Positions 17,129 through 25,651 of a DNA stretch of 64,000 nt are shown in pieces (position 1 is the stretch's first letter; each line of letters opens with the position of its first letter). The translations under genes and the position numbers were made by a program. The stretch covers positions 1 to 64,000 of the forward strand of contig NZ_LBDA02000062.1 of the NCBI RefSeq assembly GCF_000980885.2, given 5' to 3'. Source of the stretch: Streptomyces malaysiense (GTDB lineage: Bacteria > Actinomycetota > Actinomycetes > Streptomycetales > Streptomycetaceae). The notes below the pieces were generated by a model. It saw only the letters and a list, made by a program, of their open reading frames with translations, was not told the DNA's origin and did no database searches.

Positions 17129-17658
17129 GCGGACACCGCCTTCGTGAACTGCTCGCGGGTGCAGAAGCTCAGCAGGGCCTCTTTCTCCGGCTTCCGTATC
17201 TCGCGCTCGGCCACGAACCCGACGGCCGCGTTCAGCGCGTGCACCGCCTTGTTGCGCACATCCGGTTCCACGACGACGCGCTCGACGGCCGGGTCCTCGA
17301 AGAGACGGGCCATGACGGCGGTGATGACGGCCCTGGTGAACCCGTGCTCGGGGGTGTCGGTCGCGGGGGTCAGGAAGTGCATCCCGGCATCGCCCGGCCG
17401 CGGCTCGTAGAGGCCGACCAGTTCCCGGTGGGCGGGGTCGTACCGCTCCATGAGGAAGGCGGGGGCGCCGTCCCGGAGCCCGAGCAGCGCCTGCTGGTGC
17501 TCGTCGGCGGCCATCTCCGTGTACGCCCGCTCGATGTCCTTCGGCCCGGCGTCCTGCATCATCCAGAAGGCCGCCTTCGGGTGGGTGATCCAGGAGTGCA
17601 GCAGCTCGGCGTCCTCCAGCGGGTCGACGGGCCGGAAGGTGAAGGTCAGGTCGGTCAT
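17125..17658 (-). CDS. desC: Acyltransferase DesC of desferrioxamine biosynthesis
   Basis: GNAT-like (RhbD/IucB-type, AlcB domain) N-acyltransferase of 177 residues that acylates N-hydroxycadaverine with succinyl- or acetyl-CoA. The conserved core includes HSWITHPKAAFWMMQ, VGLYEPRPGDAGMHFL and a late region ending in NAAVGFVAEREIRKPEKEALL. Both ends overlap neighbours by 4 bp (ATGA), indicating tight translational coupling with desB and desD. Confidence 0.95.
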   Translation of the reverse strand: MTDLTFTFRPVDPLEDAELLHSWITHPKAAFWMMQDAGPKDIERAYTEMAADEHQQALLGLRDGAPAFLMERYDPAHRELVGLYEPRPGDAGMHFLTPATDTPEHGFTRAVITAVMARLFEDPAVERVVVEPDVRNKAVHALNAAVGFVAEREIRKPEKEALLSFCTREQFTKAVSA

Positions 17659-18938
17659 ACGGCGAACTCCTGGAAGGCGATGGACTTCTCGACCGGGTAG
17701 TACTCGCTGCCGAGCACCTCGCGGATGATGCTCGCGTTGCGGTAGGGGCCCATGCCCAGGTCGGGGCTGGTGATGCTGTGGGTGTGGACGCCGGCGTTCT
17801 GGAGGAAGACACCGCGCCCGGTGACGTCGACGGCGTAGTTGCGGGCGACGTCGAAGCGGCCGTGGCCGTCGAAGCGCAGCCGCTCGCGCAGCGGGGCGAG
17901 GAAGGCCGGTGGCGCGTAGTGGTAGCCGGTGGCCAGCACCAGGCCCTCGGTGCGGATCTCGAAGTCCTTGCCCTGCTCCTCCTGGCGGAAGCCGAGCGTG
18001 TACGTCCCGTCGTCGTGACGGGCGCTGTTCAGTGAGGAGTTGGTGAGCAGCCGGGTGGGCAGCGGCCGGTCCCCGCTCGTCACGTTCTTCTGGTACAGCA
18101 GGTCGAAGATCGCGTCGACGAGGTCCGAGTTGATGCCCTTGAACAGCCCCTTCTGCTGCTTCTCCAGCCGGTAGCGGGTCTCCTCGGGCAGTGCGCGGAA
18201 GTAGTCGACGTAGTCCGGTGAGGTCATCTCCAGGGTGAGCTTGGTGTACTCCAGCGGGAAGAACCTGGGGGAGCGGGTGACCCAGTTGAGCTGGTAGCCG
18301 TGGATGTCGATCTCGGACAGCAGCTCGTAGTAGATCTCGGCCGCGCTCTGCCCGCTGCCGACGACCGTGATGGACTTCTTCCGCCGGAGCTCCGTCTTGC
18401 GGTGCGTGTACCGGGAGGTGTGCAGGAGGTCCCCGCCCAGGTCCCGGCAGGACTCCGGGAGGTAGGGCACCGTGCCCGTGCCGAGCACGAGATGCCGGGC
18501 GCGGACCGTGTCACCGGCCTCCGTCCGTACGGCGTAGACGCCGTCCTCGTACGACACCTCGGTGACCGTCGTACCGAAGCGGACACCGCTCAGCTTGCCG
18601 GCGGCCCAGCGGCAGTAGTCGTCGTACTCCACCCGCAGCGGATAGAAGTTCTCGCGGATGTAGAAGGAGTACAGCCGGCCCTTCTCCTTCAGGTAGTTGA
18701 GGAAGGAGTACGGCGAGGTCGGGTCGGCGAGGGTGACCAGGTCCGACATGAACGGGGTCTGGAGGTGGGCGCCGTCCAGGAACATCCCGGCGTGCCACTC
18801 GAAGTCGGGCTTCGACTCCAGGAAGACGGCGTCCAGTTCGGCGATCGGCTCGGTCAGGCAGGCCAGGCCGAGATTGAAGGGGCCGAGCCCGATCCCCACG
18901 AGGTCGTGGATGCGGCTGGATTCAGGAAGCGCGGTCAA
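17655..18938 (-). CDS. desB: Cadaverine N-monooxygenase DesB
   Basis: FAD/NADPH-dependent N-hydroxylating monooxygenase (lysine/ornithine hydroxylase family) that converts cadaverine to N-hydroxycadaverine. The 427-residue protein has an N-terminal FAD motif (GIGLGPFNLGLA), an NADPH motif (VVGSGQSAAEIYYELL, about residue 195) and the late family motif LVLATGYHYAPP (ATGY). The start is TTG 18938 with GGGAG seven bases upstream; it overlaps the end of desA by 17 bp. The TTG start is unusual but has the best ribosome-binding context. Confidence 0.95.
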   Translation of the reverse strand: MTALPESSRIHDLVGIGLGPFNLGLACLTEPIAELDAVFLESKPDFEWHAGMFLDGAHLQTPFMSDLVTLADPTSPYSFLNYLKEKGRLYSFYIRENFYPLRVEYDDYCRWAAGKLSGVRFGTTVTEVSYEDGVYAVRTEAGDTVRARHLVLGTGTVPYLPESCRDLGGDLLHTSRYTHRKTELRRKKSITVVGSGQSAAEIYYELLSEIDIHGYQLNWVTRSPRFFPLEYTKLTLEMTSPDYVDYFRALPEETRYRLEKQQKGLFKGINSDLVDAIFDLLYQKNVTSGDRPLPTRLLTNSSLNSARHDDGTYTLGFRQEEQGKDFEIRTEGLVLATGYHYAPPAFLAPLRERLRFDGHGRFDVARNYAVDVTGRGVFLQNAGVHTHSITSPDLGMGPYRNASIIREVLGSEYYPVEKSIAFQEFAV

Positions 18939-20364
18939 GGGACTCTCCCAGGTACTGCTCGGCGTGGCCGGCGATGAGATCGAGGACGGCGGCGATGTCG
19001 GACGGCGTCGTCTCGGGGTTGAGCAGGGTGAACTTCAGGTAGTGGCGGCCGCCCACCTTGGTGCCCGCGACCACGGCGTCGCCGGAGGCGAACAGGGCCT
19101 TGCGGGCATGGAGGTTGGCGCGGTCGATCTCGGCCGGGTCGGTGACGGCGGCCGGGACGTAGCGGAAGACGAGGGTGGACAGGGACGGCTCGACCACGAC
19201 GTCGTAGCGCGGGTCGGCGGCCAGCAGGTGCCAGCCCCGCACAGCGAGGTCGCAGACCTCGTCGAAGAGCCCGCCGATGCCGTCGGCGCCCATGACGCGC
19301 AGCGTCAGCCACAGCTTGAGGGCGTCGAAGCGGCGGGTGGTCTGGAGGGACTTGTCCACCTGGTTGGGGATGTGCTCGCGCACCGCCCGGCGCGGGTTGA
19401 GGTACTCGGCGTGGTAGGTGGCGTGCCGCAACGTGGACGCGTCGCGCACCAGCACGGCGGACGAACTCACGGGCTGGAAGAAGGACTTGTGGTAGTCGAC
19501 AGTGACCGAGTCGGCGCGCTCGATGCCGTCGATGCGGTACCGGTACCTGCGCGAGGCGAGCAGCCCGCAGCCGTAGGCCGCGTCCACGTGCAGCCACGCG
19601 CCGTAGCGGTCGCACAGCTCGGCGATCTCGGGCAGCGGGTCGATGGAGCCGAAGTCGGTCGTCCCGGCGGTGGCGACGACCGCCATGGGCACCAGGCCCT
19701 CGGCGAGGCAGCGCTCCAGTTCGCGGGCCAGCGCGACGGTCCGCATCCGCTTGTCGCGGTCGACGGGGACGGTGACGACCGCGTCGGGGCCGAGCCCGAG
19801 CAGTTTCGCGGACTTCTGCACGCTGAAGTGGCCGACCTCGGAGGCGAGGATCCGCAGTTTCCCGGGGTCGTCGCACTTGGCCTCCTCGCGGGCCAGCAGC
19901 AGTGCCTGGAGGTTGGACTGGCTGCCGCCGGAGGTGAACACGCCGTCGGCGGCGGGCCCGAGGCCGATCCGCGCGGTCGTCCAGTCGATCAGCTTGCGCT
20001 CGATGAGCGTGCCGCCGGCCGACTGGTCCCAGGTGTCCAGCGAGGAGTTGACCGCGCAGAGCACCGCCTCGCCGAGCACGGCCGGGATGACGACCGGGCA
20101 GTTGAGGTGGGCGAGATAGCGGGGGTGGTGGAAGTAGACCGCGTCCTTCAGGTAGACGTCCTCCAGCTCGTCGAGGACGGCGGCGGTGTCGCCGAGCGGG
20201 CGGTCGAGGTCGATGGCGTCGACGCGGGGGGACAGTTCGTCCACGGCGACGCCGGTGAACGGGCGCTCGGTGGCGGCGAGTTTGGCCGCCACCCGCTCGA
20301 CTCCTTCGGTCACGGAGCGGCGGTAGTGCTCCGCGGTGAGGCCATTGAGCAGGTGGGAGCGCAT
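18922..20364 (-). CDS. desA: Lysine decarboxylase DesA (PLP-dependent)
   Basis: Group II PLP decarboxylase that makes cadaverine from lysine, the committed step to desferrioxamine. The 480-residue protein has TSGGSQSNLQALLLAR (phosphate-binding region), HVDAAYG (the Asp that pairs with the PLP pyridine nitrogen) and DYHKSFFQP, where Lys binds PLP. The ATG at 20364 is preceded by a strong GGAGG, and the promoter region carries a perfect iron box. It is the first gene of desABCD and is expected to be repressed by iron-loaded DmdR/IdeR-type regulator. Confidence 0.96.
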   Translation of the reverse strand: MRSHLLNGLTAEHYRRSVTEGVERVAAKLAATERPFTGVAVDELSPRVDAIDLDRPLGDTAAVLDELEDVYLKDAVYFHHPRYLAHLNCPVVIPAVLGEAVLCAVNSSLDTWDQSAGGTLIERKLIDWTTARIGLGPAADGVFTSGGSQSNLQALLLAREEAKCDDPGKLRILASEVGHFSVQKSAKLLGLGPDAVVTVPVDRDKRMRTVALARELERCLAEGLVPMAVVATAGTTDFGSIDPLPEIAELCDRYGAWLHVDAAYGCGLLASRRYRYRIDGIERADSVTVDYHKSFFQPVSSSAVLVRDASTLRHATYHAEYLNPRRAVREHIPNQVDKSLQTTRRFDALKLWLTLRVMGADGIGGLFDEVCDLAVRGWHLLAADPRYDVVVEPSLSTLVFRYVPAAVTDPAEIDRANLHARKALFASGDAVVAGTKVGGRHYLKFTLLNPETTPSDIAAVLDLIAGHAEQYLGESLDRAS

Positions 20365-20400
20365 GGGGGGTCCTCCGAGGGGGAAGTCCGTGGGGATTTA

Positions 20401-20423
20401 ACTTAGGTTAGCCTAACCTAAGT
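20401..20423. promoter_or_regulatory. Iron box upstream of desA
   Basis: Contains the full 19-bp core TTAGGTTAGCCTAACCTAA (20403-20421) with 11-bp perfect arms around one central base. It matches the DmdR1/IdeR operator established for Streptomyces des genes and lies 37 bp upstream of the desA start. Confidence 0.95.
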
Positions 20424-20472
20424 TTTTGGAATCAAGACGCGCGTGTGCGGGGAACTCCGGCGGAAGCGGGGG

Positions 20473-21318
20473 CTATTCGCCGGTCGCCCGGAGCTGTTCC
20501 TCGGTCAGTCCGCGCCGCCAGTACCCGACGAAGGTCACCCGGCGCCGGTCGATCCCGCGCTCCCCGACGAAGTGCCGGCGCAGCGCCTTCACCTGGCCGG
20601 ACTCCCCGGCGATCCAGACGTACGGGTGCGCCGCGTCGGGCAGTCGGAAGCCCCGGAGGGCGGCGACGGGCTCGGGGGCGCCCTCGCCGCGCACCAGCCA
20701 GGTGATCTCCGCGTCGGCGTCCGTGCGCACGTCCTGGATGTCACCGGCGTACGGCACCTGGAGCCAGGCGCGCACGCGGGTGCCCGCCGGGAGGGACTCC
20801 AGGATCGCGGTCGCGGCGGGCACGGCGGTCTCGTCGCCCCACATCACCACGAGGTCGGTGTCCTCGGGCGGGCGGAACCGGATCGCCCGGTTGTCGGCGA
20901 GCACGGGCCCGAGGACCAGCACCCGGTCCCCGGGAACGGCTCGCGCGGCCCACTGCGAGGCCGGTCCCGCGGGGGCGGCGGCGCCGGGCTCGACCCCGTG
21001 CAGCGCGAAGTCGATGTCGATCTCGTCCGGCTCGCGCCGCAGCTCCCGCAGGGTGTAGGAGCGCATCACGGCCCGTACGTCCTGCGGCAGTTCACGCCAT
21101 TCCCGCCACCACCCCTCGCCCAGGTCGAGCGGCACGACGGGCTCATGCTGCCCGGGGTGCGGCAGGAACAGGGAGAGGGACTGATCGCGTCCGTCGGAGC
21201 GGAAGCCCATCAGATCGGCTCCGCCGAAGGTGACCCGCACCAGGGAGGGCCCGAGCCTTCTGGTGCGCACGACCCGGAGGGAGAACAGCGTGAAGGGTTC
21301 GACGACGGCCGTGGCCAT
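20473..21318 (-). CDS. Siderophore-interacting protein (ferric-siderophore reductase)
   Basis: FAD-binding SIP-family reductase (ViuB-like) that releases iron from imported ferrioxamine in the cytoplasm. The 281-residue protein has MRSYTLRELRREPDEIDIDFALHG, corresponding to the flavin-binding RxYT region, then VLVLGPVLAD and ALRRHFVGERGIDRRRVTFVGYWRRG near the C-terminus. It starts 33 bp after desE in the same direction, so both are probably read from the iron box upstream of desE. Confidence 0.92.
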   Translation of the reverse strand: MATAVVEPFTLFSLRVVRTRRLGPSLVRVTFGGADLMGFRSDGRDQSLSLFLPHPGQHEPVVPLDLGEGWWREWRELPQDVRAVMRSYTLRELRREPDEIDIDFALHGVEPGAAAPAGPASQWAARAVPGDRVLVLGPVLADNRAIRFRPPEDTDLVVMWGDETAVPAATAILESLPAGTRVRAWLQVPYAGDIQDVRTDADAEITWLVRGEGAPEPVAALRGFRLPDAAHPYVWIAGESGQVKALRRHFVGERGIDRRRVTFVGYWRRGLTEEQLRATGE

Positions 21319-21351
21319 GGGGGCTCCTGTCGGAAGGGGTGGGGGCTGCCG

Positions 21352-22398
21352 CTAGCTGACCTTCTTCGCCTTCTCCAGGGCCTCGGCGAGGCCCGTCAGC
21401 AGCGGTACGCACTTGTCGTAGGACAGGATCGGCTCGGGGGAGCGGGCGATGACCTGTCCCGCCTTGACGGCCGGCAGCTTCTTCCACGTCGGCTTGCTGA
21501 TGTCCGCGGGCTGGATCGCCGACGACCGGTCGTCCATCATGATGATGTCGGCCTGGTACTTGTCGACGTTCTCCCAGCTCAGCGACTCGTACCAGCCGCC
21601 GCCCTGCTTCTTCGCGCTCTCCGGCGGCTCCACGAAGTTCACCCCGAGCGCTTTGAAGTACTCCAGGTCGACGGACAGGTGCGTCCCCGAGACGTAGAAG
21701 AGCTGGTCGCTCGCGCTGCCGGCCATCACCTTGATGTGCGGCTTGGCCTTGGCGGCGGCCCGCAGCCGGGCGGCGGCCGCCTCGAACCGCTTCTTCGCGC
21801 CGGTGACCCCGGCGGCCCTCATGTCGGCGCCGAGCGACTCGGCGAGGTCCCACATCCGCTGGAGCGGCTGGGTGAGCTGGCGGTCGTACACCGAGATGCC
21901 GACGCTGGGCGCGAGTTCGGCGATCTGCTCGGCGGACTGCTCCGGGACGTACCAGAGGGTGCCGGCGTCGTCGAACATGGTGGTGATCAGCACGTCGGGG
22001 GCGAGGGAGGCGTACTTCTCGACGTTGAACTGGCCCCAGGTGTTGCCGAGGACGGTCACCTTGCTGACGTCCATGTCGCCGGCCTGGACGTCGGGCTTGC
22101 CGCCCGTGGTCGTGGTGGGGCCGAAGACGCCCTTGACCTGGACGCCGTAGTCGAAGAGCGCGGCGCCGACGCCGGTGAAGGCGACGATGTTCGCGGGGAC
22201 CTTGTCGAGCTTCACGGTCTTGCCGCGGTCGTCCTCGAACGACCAGGGACCCGCCTTCGCCGCACCCGGCCCGCCGCCGGTGCCCTTGCTTTTGCCCTTG
22301 TCGTCCCCGCAGGCCGCGAGCGCGACGCCGAGCCCCGCGGCGCCGCCCGCGGCGAGCAGACCGCGGCGAGAGAGGTGGATGGCACGGGCATGGGACAT
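21352..22398 (-). CDS. desE: Ferrioxamine-binding lipoprotein DesE
   Basis: Cell-surface substrate-binding lipoprotein (FepB/FhuD-type, class III) that delivers ferric desferrioxamine to an ABC transporter encoded elsewhere. The 348-residue precursor has a twin-arginine-like signal (LSRRGLLAAGG) with a lipobox (ALAAC, Cys about residue 30), then a Gly/Lys linker and the binding fold with PANIVAFTGVGAALFDYGV. No permease or ATPase gene is present nearby. An iron box lies about 50 bp upstream. Confidence 0.94.
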   Translation of the reverse strand: MSHARAIHLSRRGLLAAGGAAGLGVALAACGDDKGKSKGTGGGPGAAKAGPWSFEDDRGKTVKLDKVPANIVAFTGVGAALFDYGVQVKGVFGPTTTTGGKPDVQAGDMDVSKVTVLGNTWGQFNVEKYASLAPDVLITTMFDDAGTLWYVPEQSAEQIAELAPSVGISVYDRQLTQPLQRMWDLAESLGADMRAAGVTGAKKRFEAAAARLRAAAKAKPHIKVMAGSASDQLFYVSGTHLSVDLEYFKALGVNFVEPPESAKKQGGGWYESLSWENVDKYQADIIMMDDRSSAIQPADISKPTWKKLPAVKAGQVIARSPEPILSYDKCVPLLTGLAEALEKAKKVS

Positions 22399-22448
22399 GG
22401 ATATGACCGCTTTCGAACGGGGCGCAGCGCCCGCCGGACAAGTGCGGA

Positions 22449-22469
22449 ACTTAGGTTAGCCTAACCTTC
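22449..22469. promoter_or_regulatory. Iron box upstream of desE
   Basis: TTAGGTTAGCCTAACCT with its left flank is identical to the desA box; only the right end deviates (TTC instead of TAA). It lies 51 bp upstream of desE, so the desE-sip unit should be co-regulated with desABCD. Confidence 0.9.
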
Positions 22470-22589
22470 TTCTCTGTCCAGGGGGCGGTGCGGATTCCCG
22501 GTGGCCGGGTTCCCCGCGGCGTGGAACGCCTTTGCGCCCACCCGCTCAACCGCGTTGACTGTGCGGTCCGTTCGGGAGAGGTGGGGTCC

Positions 22590-23069
22590 ATGAGAGCGAG
22601 GCGGCTCTACGCGTACCGGGTGCGCGGGGCCGGGCGCAGCGGGGTGGTGCTGTGGGCCGGCGGGCCGGGGGACGAGCCCGACCGGGTGCTTGTGGTGGGG
22701 GAGGGTGGGCGTCGCCGGATGCCGGTGTTCGTGACGGGGCGGCAGGCGCGGGCGTTCGCGGCGCGGCGGGGCTGGAGCCTGGCAGCCACCGAGGTGGGCA
22801 CGCTGGAGCTCGTCCGGGTGGAGCGCTGGCTGGCGGACCCGGTGCGCCGACGGGTGCCCGCGGGGGCGGTGCTGGAGGCGTGGAACTTCTTCGAGGACCT
22901 CGCGCGCGGGCTCGGTGAAGAGCGCCGGCTGCCCCGGCAGCGCGCGGCGCACGACGGTGCGTACGACAAGCTGTGCGCGGGCGAGTGCGACGACTGGACC
23001 CCCGACGAGCGGCGCGCCGCGCTGGAACTGCTGGCGGCCGGGGTTCGGCTGTGGGGGTCCGCGCCCTGA
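22590..23069 (+). CDS. Hypothetical protein
   Basis: A 159-residue, Arg-rich soluble protein of unknown function. ATG 22590 has GGAGAGG 10 bases upstream. The middle reads EVGTLELVRVERWLADP and the C-terminal half is predicted helical (VLEAWNFFEDLARGLGEE; CDDWTPDERRAALELLAAGVRLW). Codon usage is normal for the chromosome. It is divergent from desE, starts close to the iron box (about 120 bp) and ends 30 bp before the converging HATPase gene. No homology is recognised. Confidence 0.65.
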   Translation: MRARRLYAYRVRGAGRSGVVLWAGGPGDEPDRVLVVGEGGRRRMPVFVTGRQARAFAARRGWSLAATEVGTLELVRVERWLADPVRRRVPAGAVLEAWNFFEDLARGLGEERRLPRQRAAHDGAYDKLCAGECDDWTPDERRAALELLAAGVRLWGSAP

Positions 23070-23098
23070 CGGCGGGCCCGGCCACGAGCCTTCTGGGA

Positions 23099-23545
23099 TC
23101 AGAGGGCGGCGTCCAGTTCCGCCCAGGTCTTCTTGCCCCAAGGGCCACGGAGTGGATGGCTGCCGAGCAGGGTGTAGCCCCACCGGTCCGCGAGCGCGTC
23201 GATCAGGAGCAGCCCCCGACCGGACTCGTCGTCGGCGCCGCCGGGGCTGAGGACGGGCAGGCGTGATGGCGCCCGGTCCACCACACCGATGTGCGCCCGG
23301 GCCGGGCTCGGGCGTCCGACGAGGAGGTGGATCGAGTGGCACGGGGTGTGTCGGGAGGCGTTCGCGACCAGTTCCGAGACGATCAACTCGGCGGCGTCGG
23401 TGAGGTGGTCGAGGTGCCAGGCGCCGAGGGCATGGCGGACGAGTCTGCGTCCGAGCCCGGCTGTCTCAGGTGCACACGGGAAGGTCTGGCTGTAGGCGGG
23501 GCAGCCGGTGGAAGCGGTCCGCGCTGGTGTGTTGAGACCCGTCAT
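23099..23545 (-). CDS. HATPase_c (RsbW/anti-sigma-like) ATP-binding protein
   Basis: Stand-alone GHKL ATPase domain of 148 residues, the type abundant in Streptomyces and usually annotated as an anti-sigma-factor-like regulator. The N-box ELIVSELVANASRHT holds the conserved Glu and Asn. The G2-like region DESGRGLLLIDALADRWGY carries the Gly-rich ATP lid. The G1 Asp is in GVVDRAPSRLP, which lacks the usual DxGxG. ATG 23545 is used because translation further upstream is compositionally different. It is divergent from the XRE-TPR regulator gene. The sigma or anti-sigma partner is not in the window. Confidence 0.8.
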   Translation of the reverse strand: MTGLNTPARTASTGCPAYSQTFPCAPETAGLGRRLVRHALGAWHLDHLTDAAELIVSELVANASRHTPCHSIHLLVGRPSPARAHIGVVDRAPSRLPVLSPGGADDESGRGLLLIDALADRWGYTLLGSHPLRGPWGKKTWAELDAAL

Positions 23546-23727
23546 TGTGGAGCCTTCGCTGGTGTCGTTGCCTGTGCCCACTCGGGAGAGCGGCGGCTGC
23601 TGCCCAGACAACTCTCAGTTCTGCGGCAAAAGTTAGGGCGATCGACTTGTCGTGCGGTGGGGCAACCTAGGGCGATTTGGTGATGCCTTTATCTGACGGA
23701 ACGAAGTCACGGCGATACGGTGCGCGC

Positions 23728-25014
23728 ATGGACGACACCACGCGCAACACCGTTCTCGAAGCGTGGATGAAAGAGCACGGGTATAGCTCCAATGCCTTCG
23801 CGGAAGCGGTGAACTTGGCTAGTGAGCGGCTCACCGGGCATGCAGGCGGGCACGACGGGGCCTCGGTCCGGGACTGGAAATCCGGCCGGGTCAGATGGCC
23901 GAAGACAGCGACTCGGCGGGCTCTTGAGGACGTCACTGGGCTGCCCGCCACCGCTTTGGGGTTCGTGCCGCGTGGCCGGACTCCGTCCGTTCCAGCCCTG
24001 TTGCAGAAGGACTCTGACAGCATGAAGCGCCGTTCTCTCGTAGGTGGCATCGCCCTTGCGGCTGCTGCCCCAGCCGCTCTCCGGGCAGCTTCCGGCCGAC
24101 GCATCGGCATGAGCGACATCGACCGCCTGTACAAGCGCTTCGCCGAGATCATCGCCCGTGACCACCAGCATGGCGGTCAACTCGTCGTCGAACAGCAGGC
24201 CGCAGCACTTGCCGACGCGGCGCTCAACCTCCAGAACGCGGGCGGTGCCACACAACGGGTACGCAGCGGGCTGTACGCTGCCGCTGCGGCGTTCCGTTCC
24301 TCAGCGATGTGGGCTGCCATCGACGGCCGGCGCTACGACGATGCAAAGCTCCACATGCGTGAGGCGCAGTCGCTGGCCGAGTTGTCCGGCGATCAGGCGA
24401 TCAAGTTCCGCATCTGGAGTCATGCCGGAACCATGTATCGGCACGTGGGGCGCGCCGTGGACGCCTTGGCTGCCAACGATGTCGCCTGCAACCTGCACAT
24501 CACGCGTCGCGACCCTCTGTTCGCCTGTTTGGGGCATGCCCGTCAGGCTGCCTCTCTCGGGCTCGCCAGGGACACCGCCGGTGTGCAGCGCGCTCTCGGC
24601 CGTGCTCAGGACGCGTGGGAACGCGCCGATCGAAGCCTCGTCAGGCCGGTGTGGATGACCGCGGTCCTCGACGGCGCGGAGCTTGAGACGCTTGCTGTCG
24701 CCGCCCATCTGCGCCTCGGCAACTTCGAGAAGGCCGAAATGCACGCTCACCGCAGCCTGGCTCTGCTCCACCCTCGGATGCGCCGCGACCGCGCCCTCAA
24801 CACGGTACGGCTCGCTGCCGCCCAACTCGGTCAAGGCGACATCGAACCGGCCGTCGCCACGGCGATGAAGGTCCCATCCGACATTGCCGGTCGGCACGCT
24901 CGGGTGGCCCCGATGCTGCAAGGGTTCGGGACCGCGCTGCGAGCTACCGCAGCTGACAGCTCTGGGGCACGGGACTGGGCTGAACATACGGCTACTTGGA
25001 GCATCGCCGTATGA
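23728..25014 (+). CDS. XRE-type regulator with C-terminal TPR-like repeats
   Basis: Putative regulator of 428 residues. The N-terminal 90 residues resemble a XRE/Cro helix-turn-helix (WMKEHGYSSNAFAEAVN; ASVRDWKSGRVRWPKTATRRALEDVTGLP). A hydrophobic Tat-like stretch preceded by MKRRSLVGG follows at about residues 96-120, which is odd for a cytoplasmic regulator. The rest is all-helical with TPR-like periodicity (LYAAAAAFRSSAMWAAIDGRRYDDAKLHMREAQSLAE...). GC at third positions is visibly lower than in flanking genes, suggesting transfer. The Nudix gene follows 132 bp downstream. The domain architecture is common in Streptomyces but the targets are unknown. Confidence 0.78.
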   Translation: MDDTTRNTVLEAWMKEHGYSSNAFAEAVNLASERLTGHAGGHDGASVRDWKSGRVRWPKTATRRALEDVTGLPATALGFVPRGRTPSVPALLQKDSDSMKRRSLVGGIALAAAAPAALRAASGRRIGMSDIDRLYKRFAEIIARDHQHGGQLVVEQQAAALADAALNLQNAGGATQRVRSGLYAAAAAFRSSAMWAAIDGRRYDDAKLHMREAQSLAELSGDQAIKFRIWSHAGTMYRHVGRAVDALAANDVACNLHITRRDPLFACLGHARQAASLGLARDTAGVQRALGRAQDAWERADRSLVRPVWMTAVLDGAELETLAVAAHLRLGNFEKAEMHAHRSLALLHPRMRRDRALNTVRLAAAQLGQGDIEPAVATAMKVPSDIAGRHARVAPMLQGFGTALRATAADSSGARDWAEHTATWSIAV

Positions 25015-25146
25015 CCGGGATGTCTGGGGGCGCGGACATCCGCTGCCCTCGGCGTGCTTCGCGCCGCTCTGCTCCGGGCGCGACGCGGTTCCAGCCGCCG
25101 CCTCACCGTCAGATGCTCCAGCCACCACTCCAACCCTCCAGGAACC

Positions 25147-25590
25147 ATGAGCGGACAGCCGGCACAGCCCATCATCGACACGCACGTCCTTCTCCGCGAC
25201 GGCGACAAGGTCCTGCTCTCGCAGAGAGGCGGCCCCTACGGCTACGGTCGGTGGCATCTGCCCTCCGGCAAACTCGACCAGGGCGAAACCCTGACCGTCG
25301 GGGCGGCTCGCGAACTGTTCGAGGAGACCGGCGTCAAGACCGACCCCGGCCACCTGGAGCTCCGGCACGTCGTGCACCACCGGCAGGGAGACGGTTCGGA
25401 GCGCATCGGCTTCTTCTTCGAGGCCGTCCGGTGGGAGGGGACACCTCGCAACAAGGAGCCCGAGAAGTGCCTGGCGCTCCAGTGGTTCGCCGATCACGAC
25501 CTTCCCGAGGACATCATCGAGTACCCCGGCGCAGGGTTGCGGGGCTGCCTCGGCCGGGCCGGTGTGCTGGCGCTGCACGGCTGGCGGTGA
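25147..25590 (+). CDS. Nudix hydrolase
   Basis: Nudix-superfamily pyrophosphohydrolase of 147 residues. The Nudix box is perfect: GKLDQGETLTVGAARELFEETGV fits Gx5Ex7REUxEExGU (about residues 42-64). An early strand HVLLRDGDKVLLSQR and the preceding GPYGYGRWHLP loop resemble MutT/NDP-sugar-type members. The substrate cannot be deduced. It lies 132 bp after the XRE-TPR gene in the same direction and converges with the acyl-CoA dehydrogenase. Confidence 0.92.
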   Translation: MSGQPAQPIIDTHVLLRDGDKVLLSQRGGPYGYGRWHLPSGKLDQGETLTVGAARELFEETGVKTDPGHLELRHVVHHRQGDGSERIGFFFEAVRWEGTPRNKEPEKCLALQWFADHDLPEDIIEYPGAGLRGCLGRAGVLALHGWR

Positions 25591-25651
25591 GGAGAGGGGC
25601 GCGCCGCTGGTGTTCCCGGCGACGTGCCCCCCGATCAGCGTCTCGACGAGC

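Noticed and set aside
15335..17410. Long plus-strand frame across desD
   Set aside because: No recognisable domain and full overlap with a clear NIS synthetase on the minus strand.
22590..25590. Prophage or integrated plasmid remnant
   Set aside because: No integrase, attachment repeat, capsid or replication gene is visible, and the nearest tRNA is 15 kb away.
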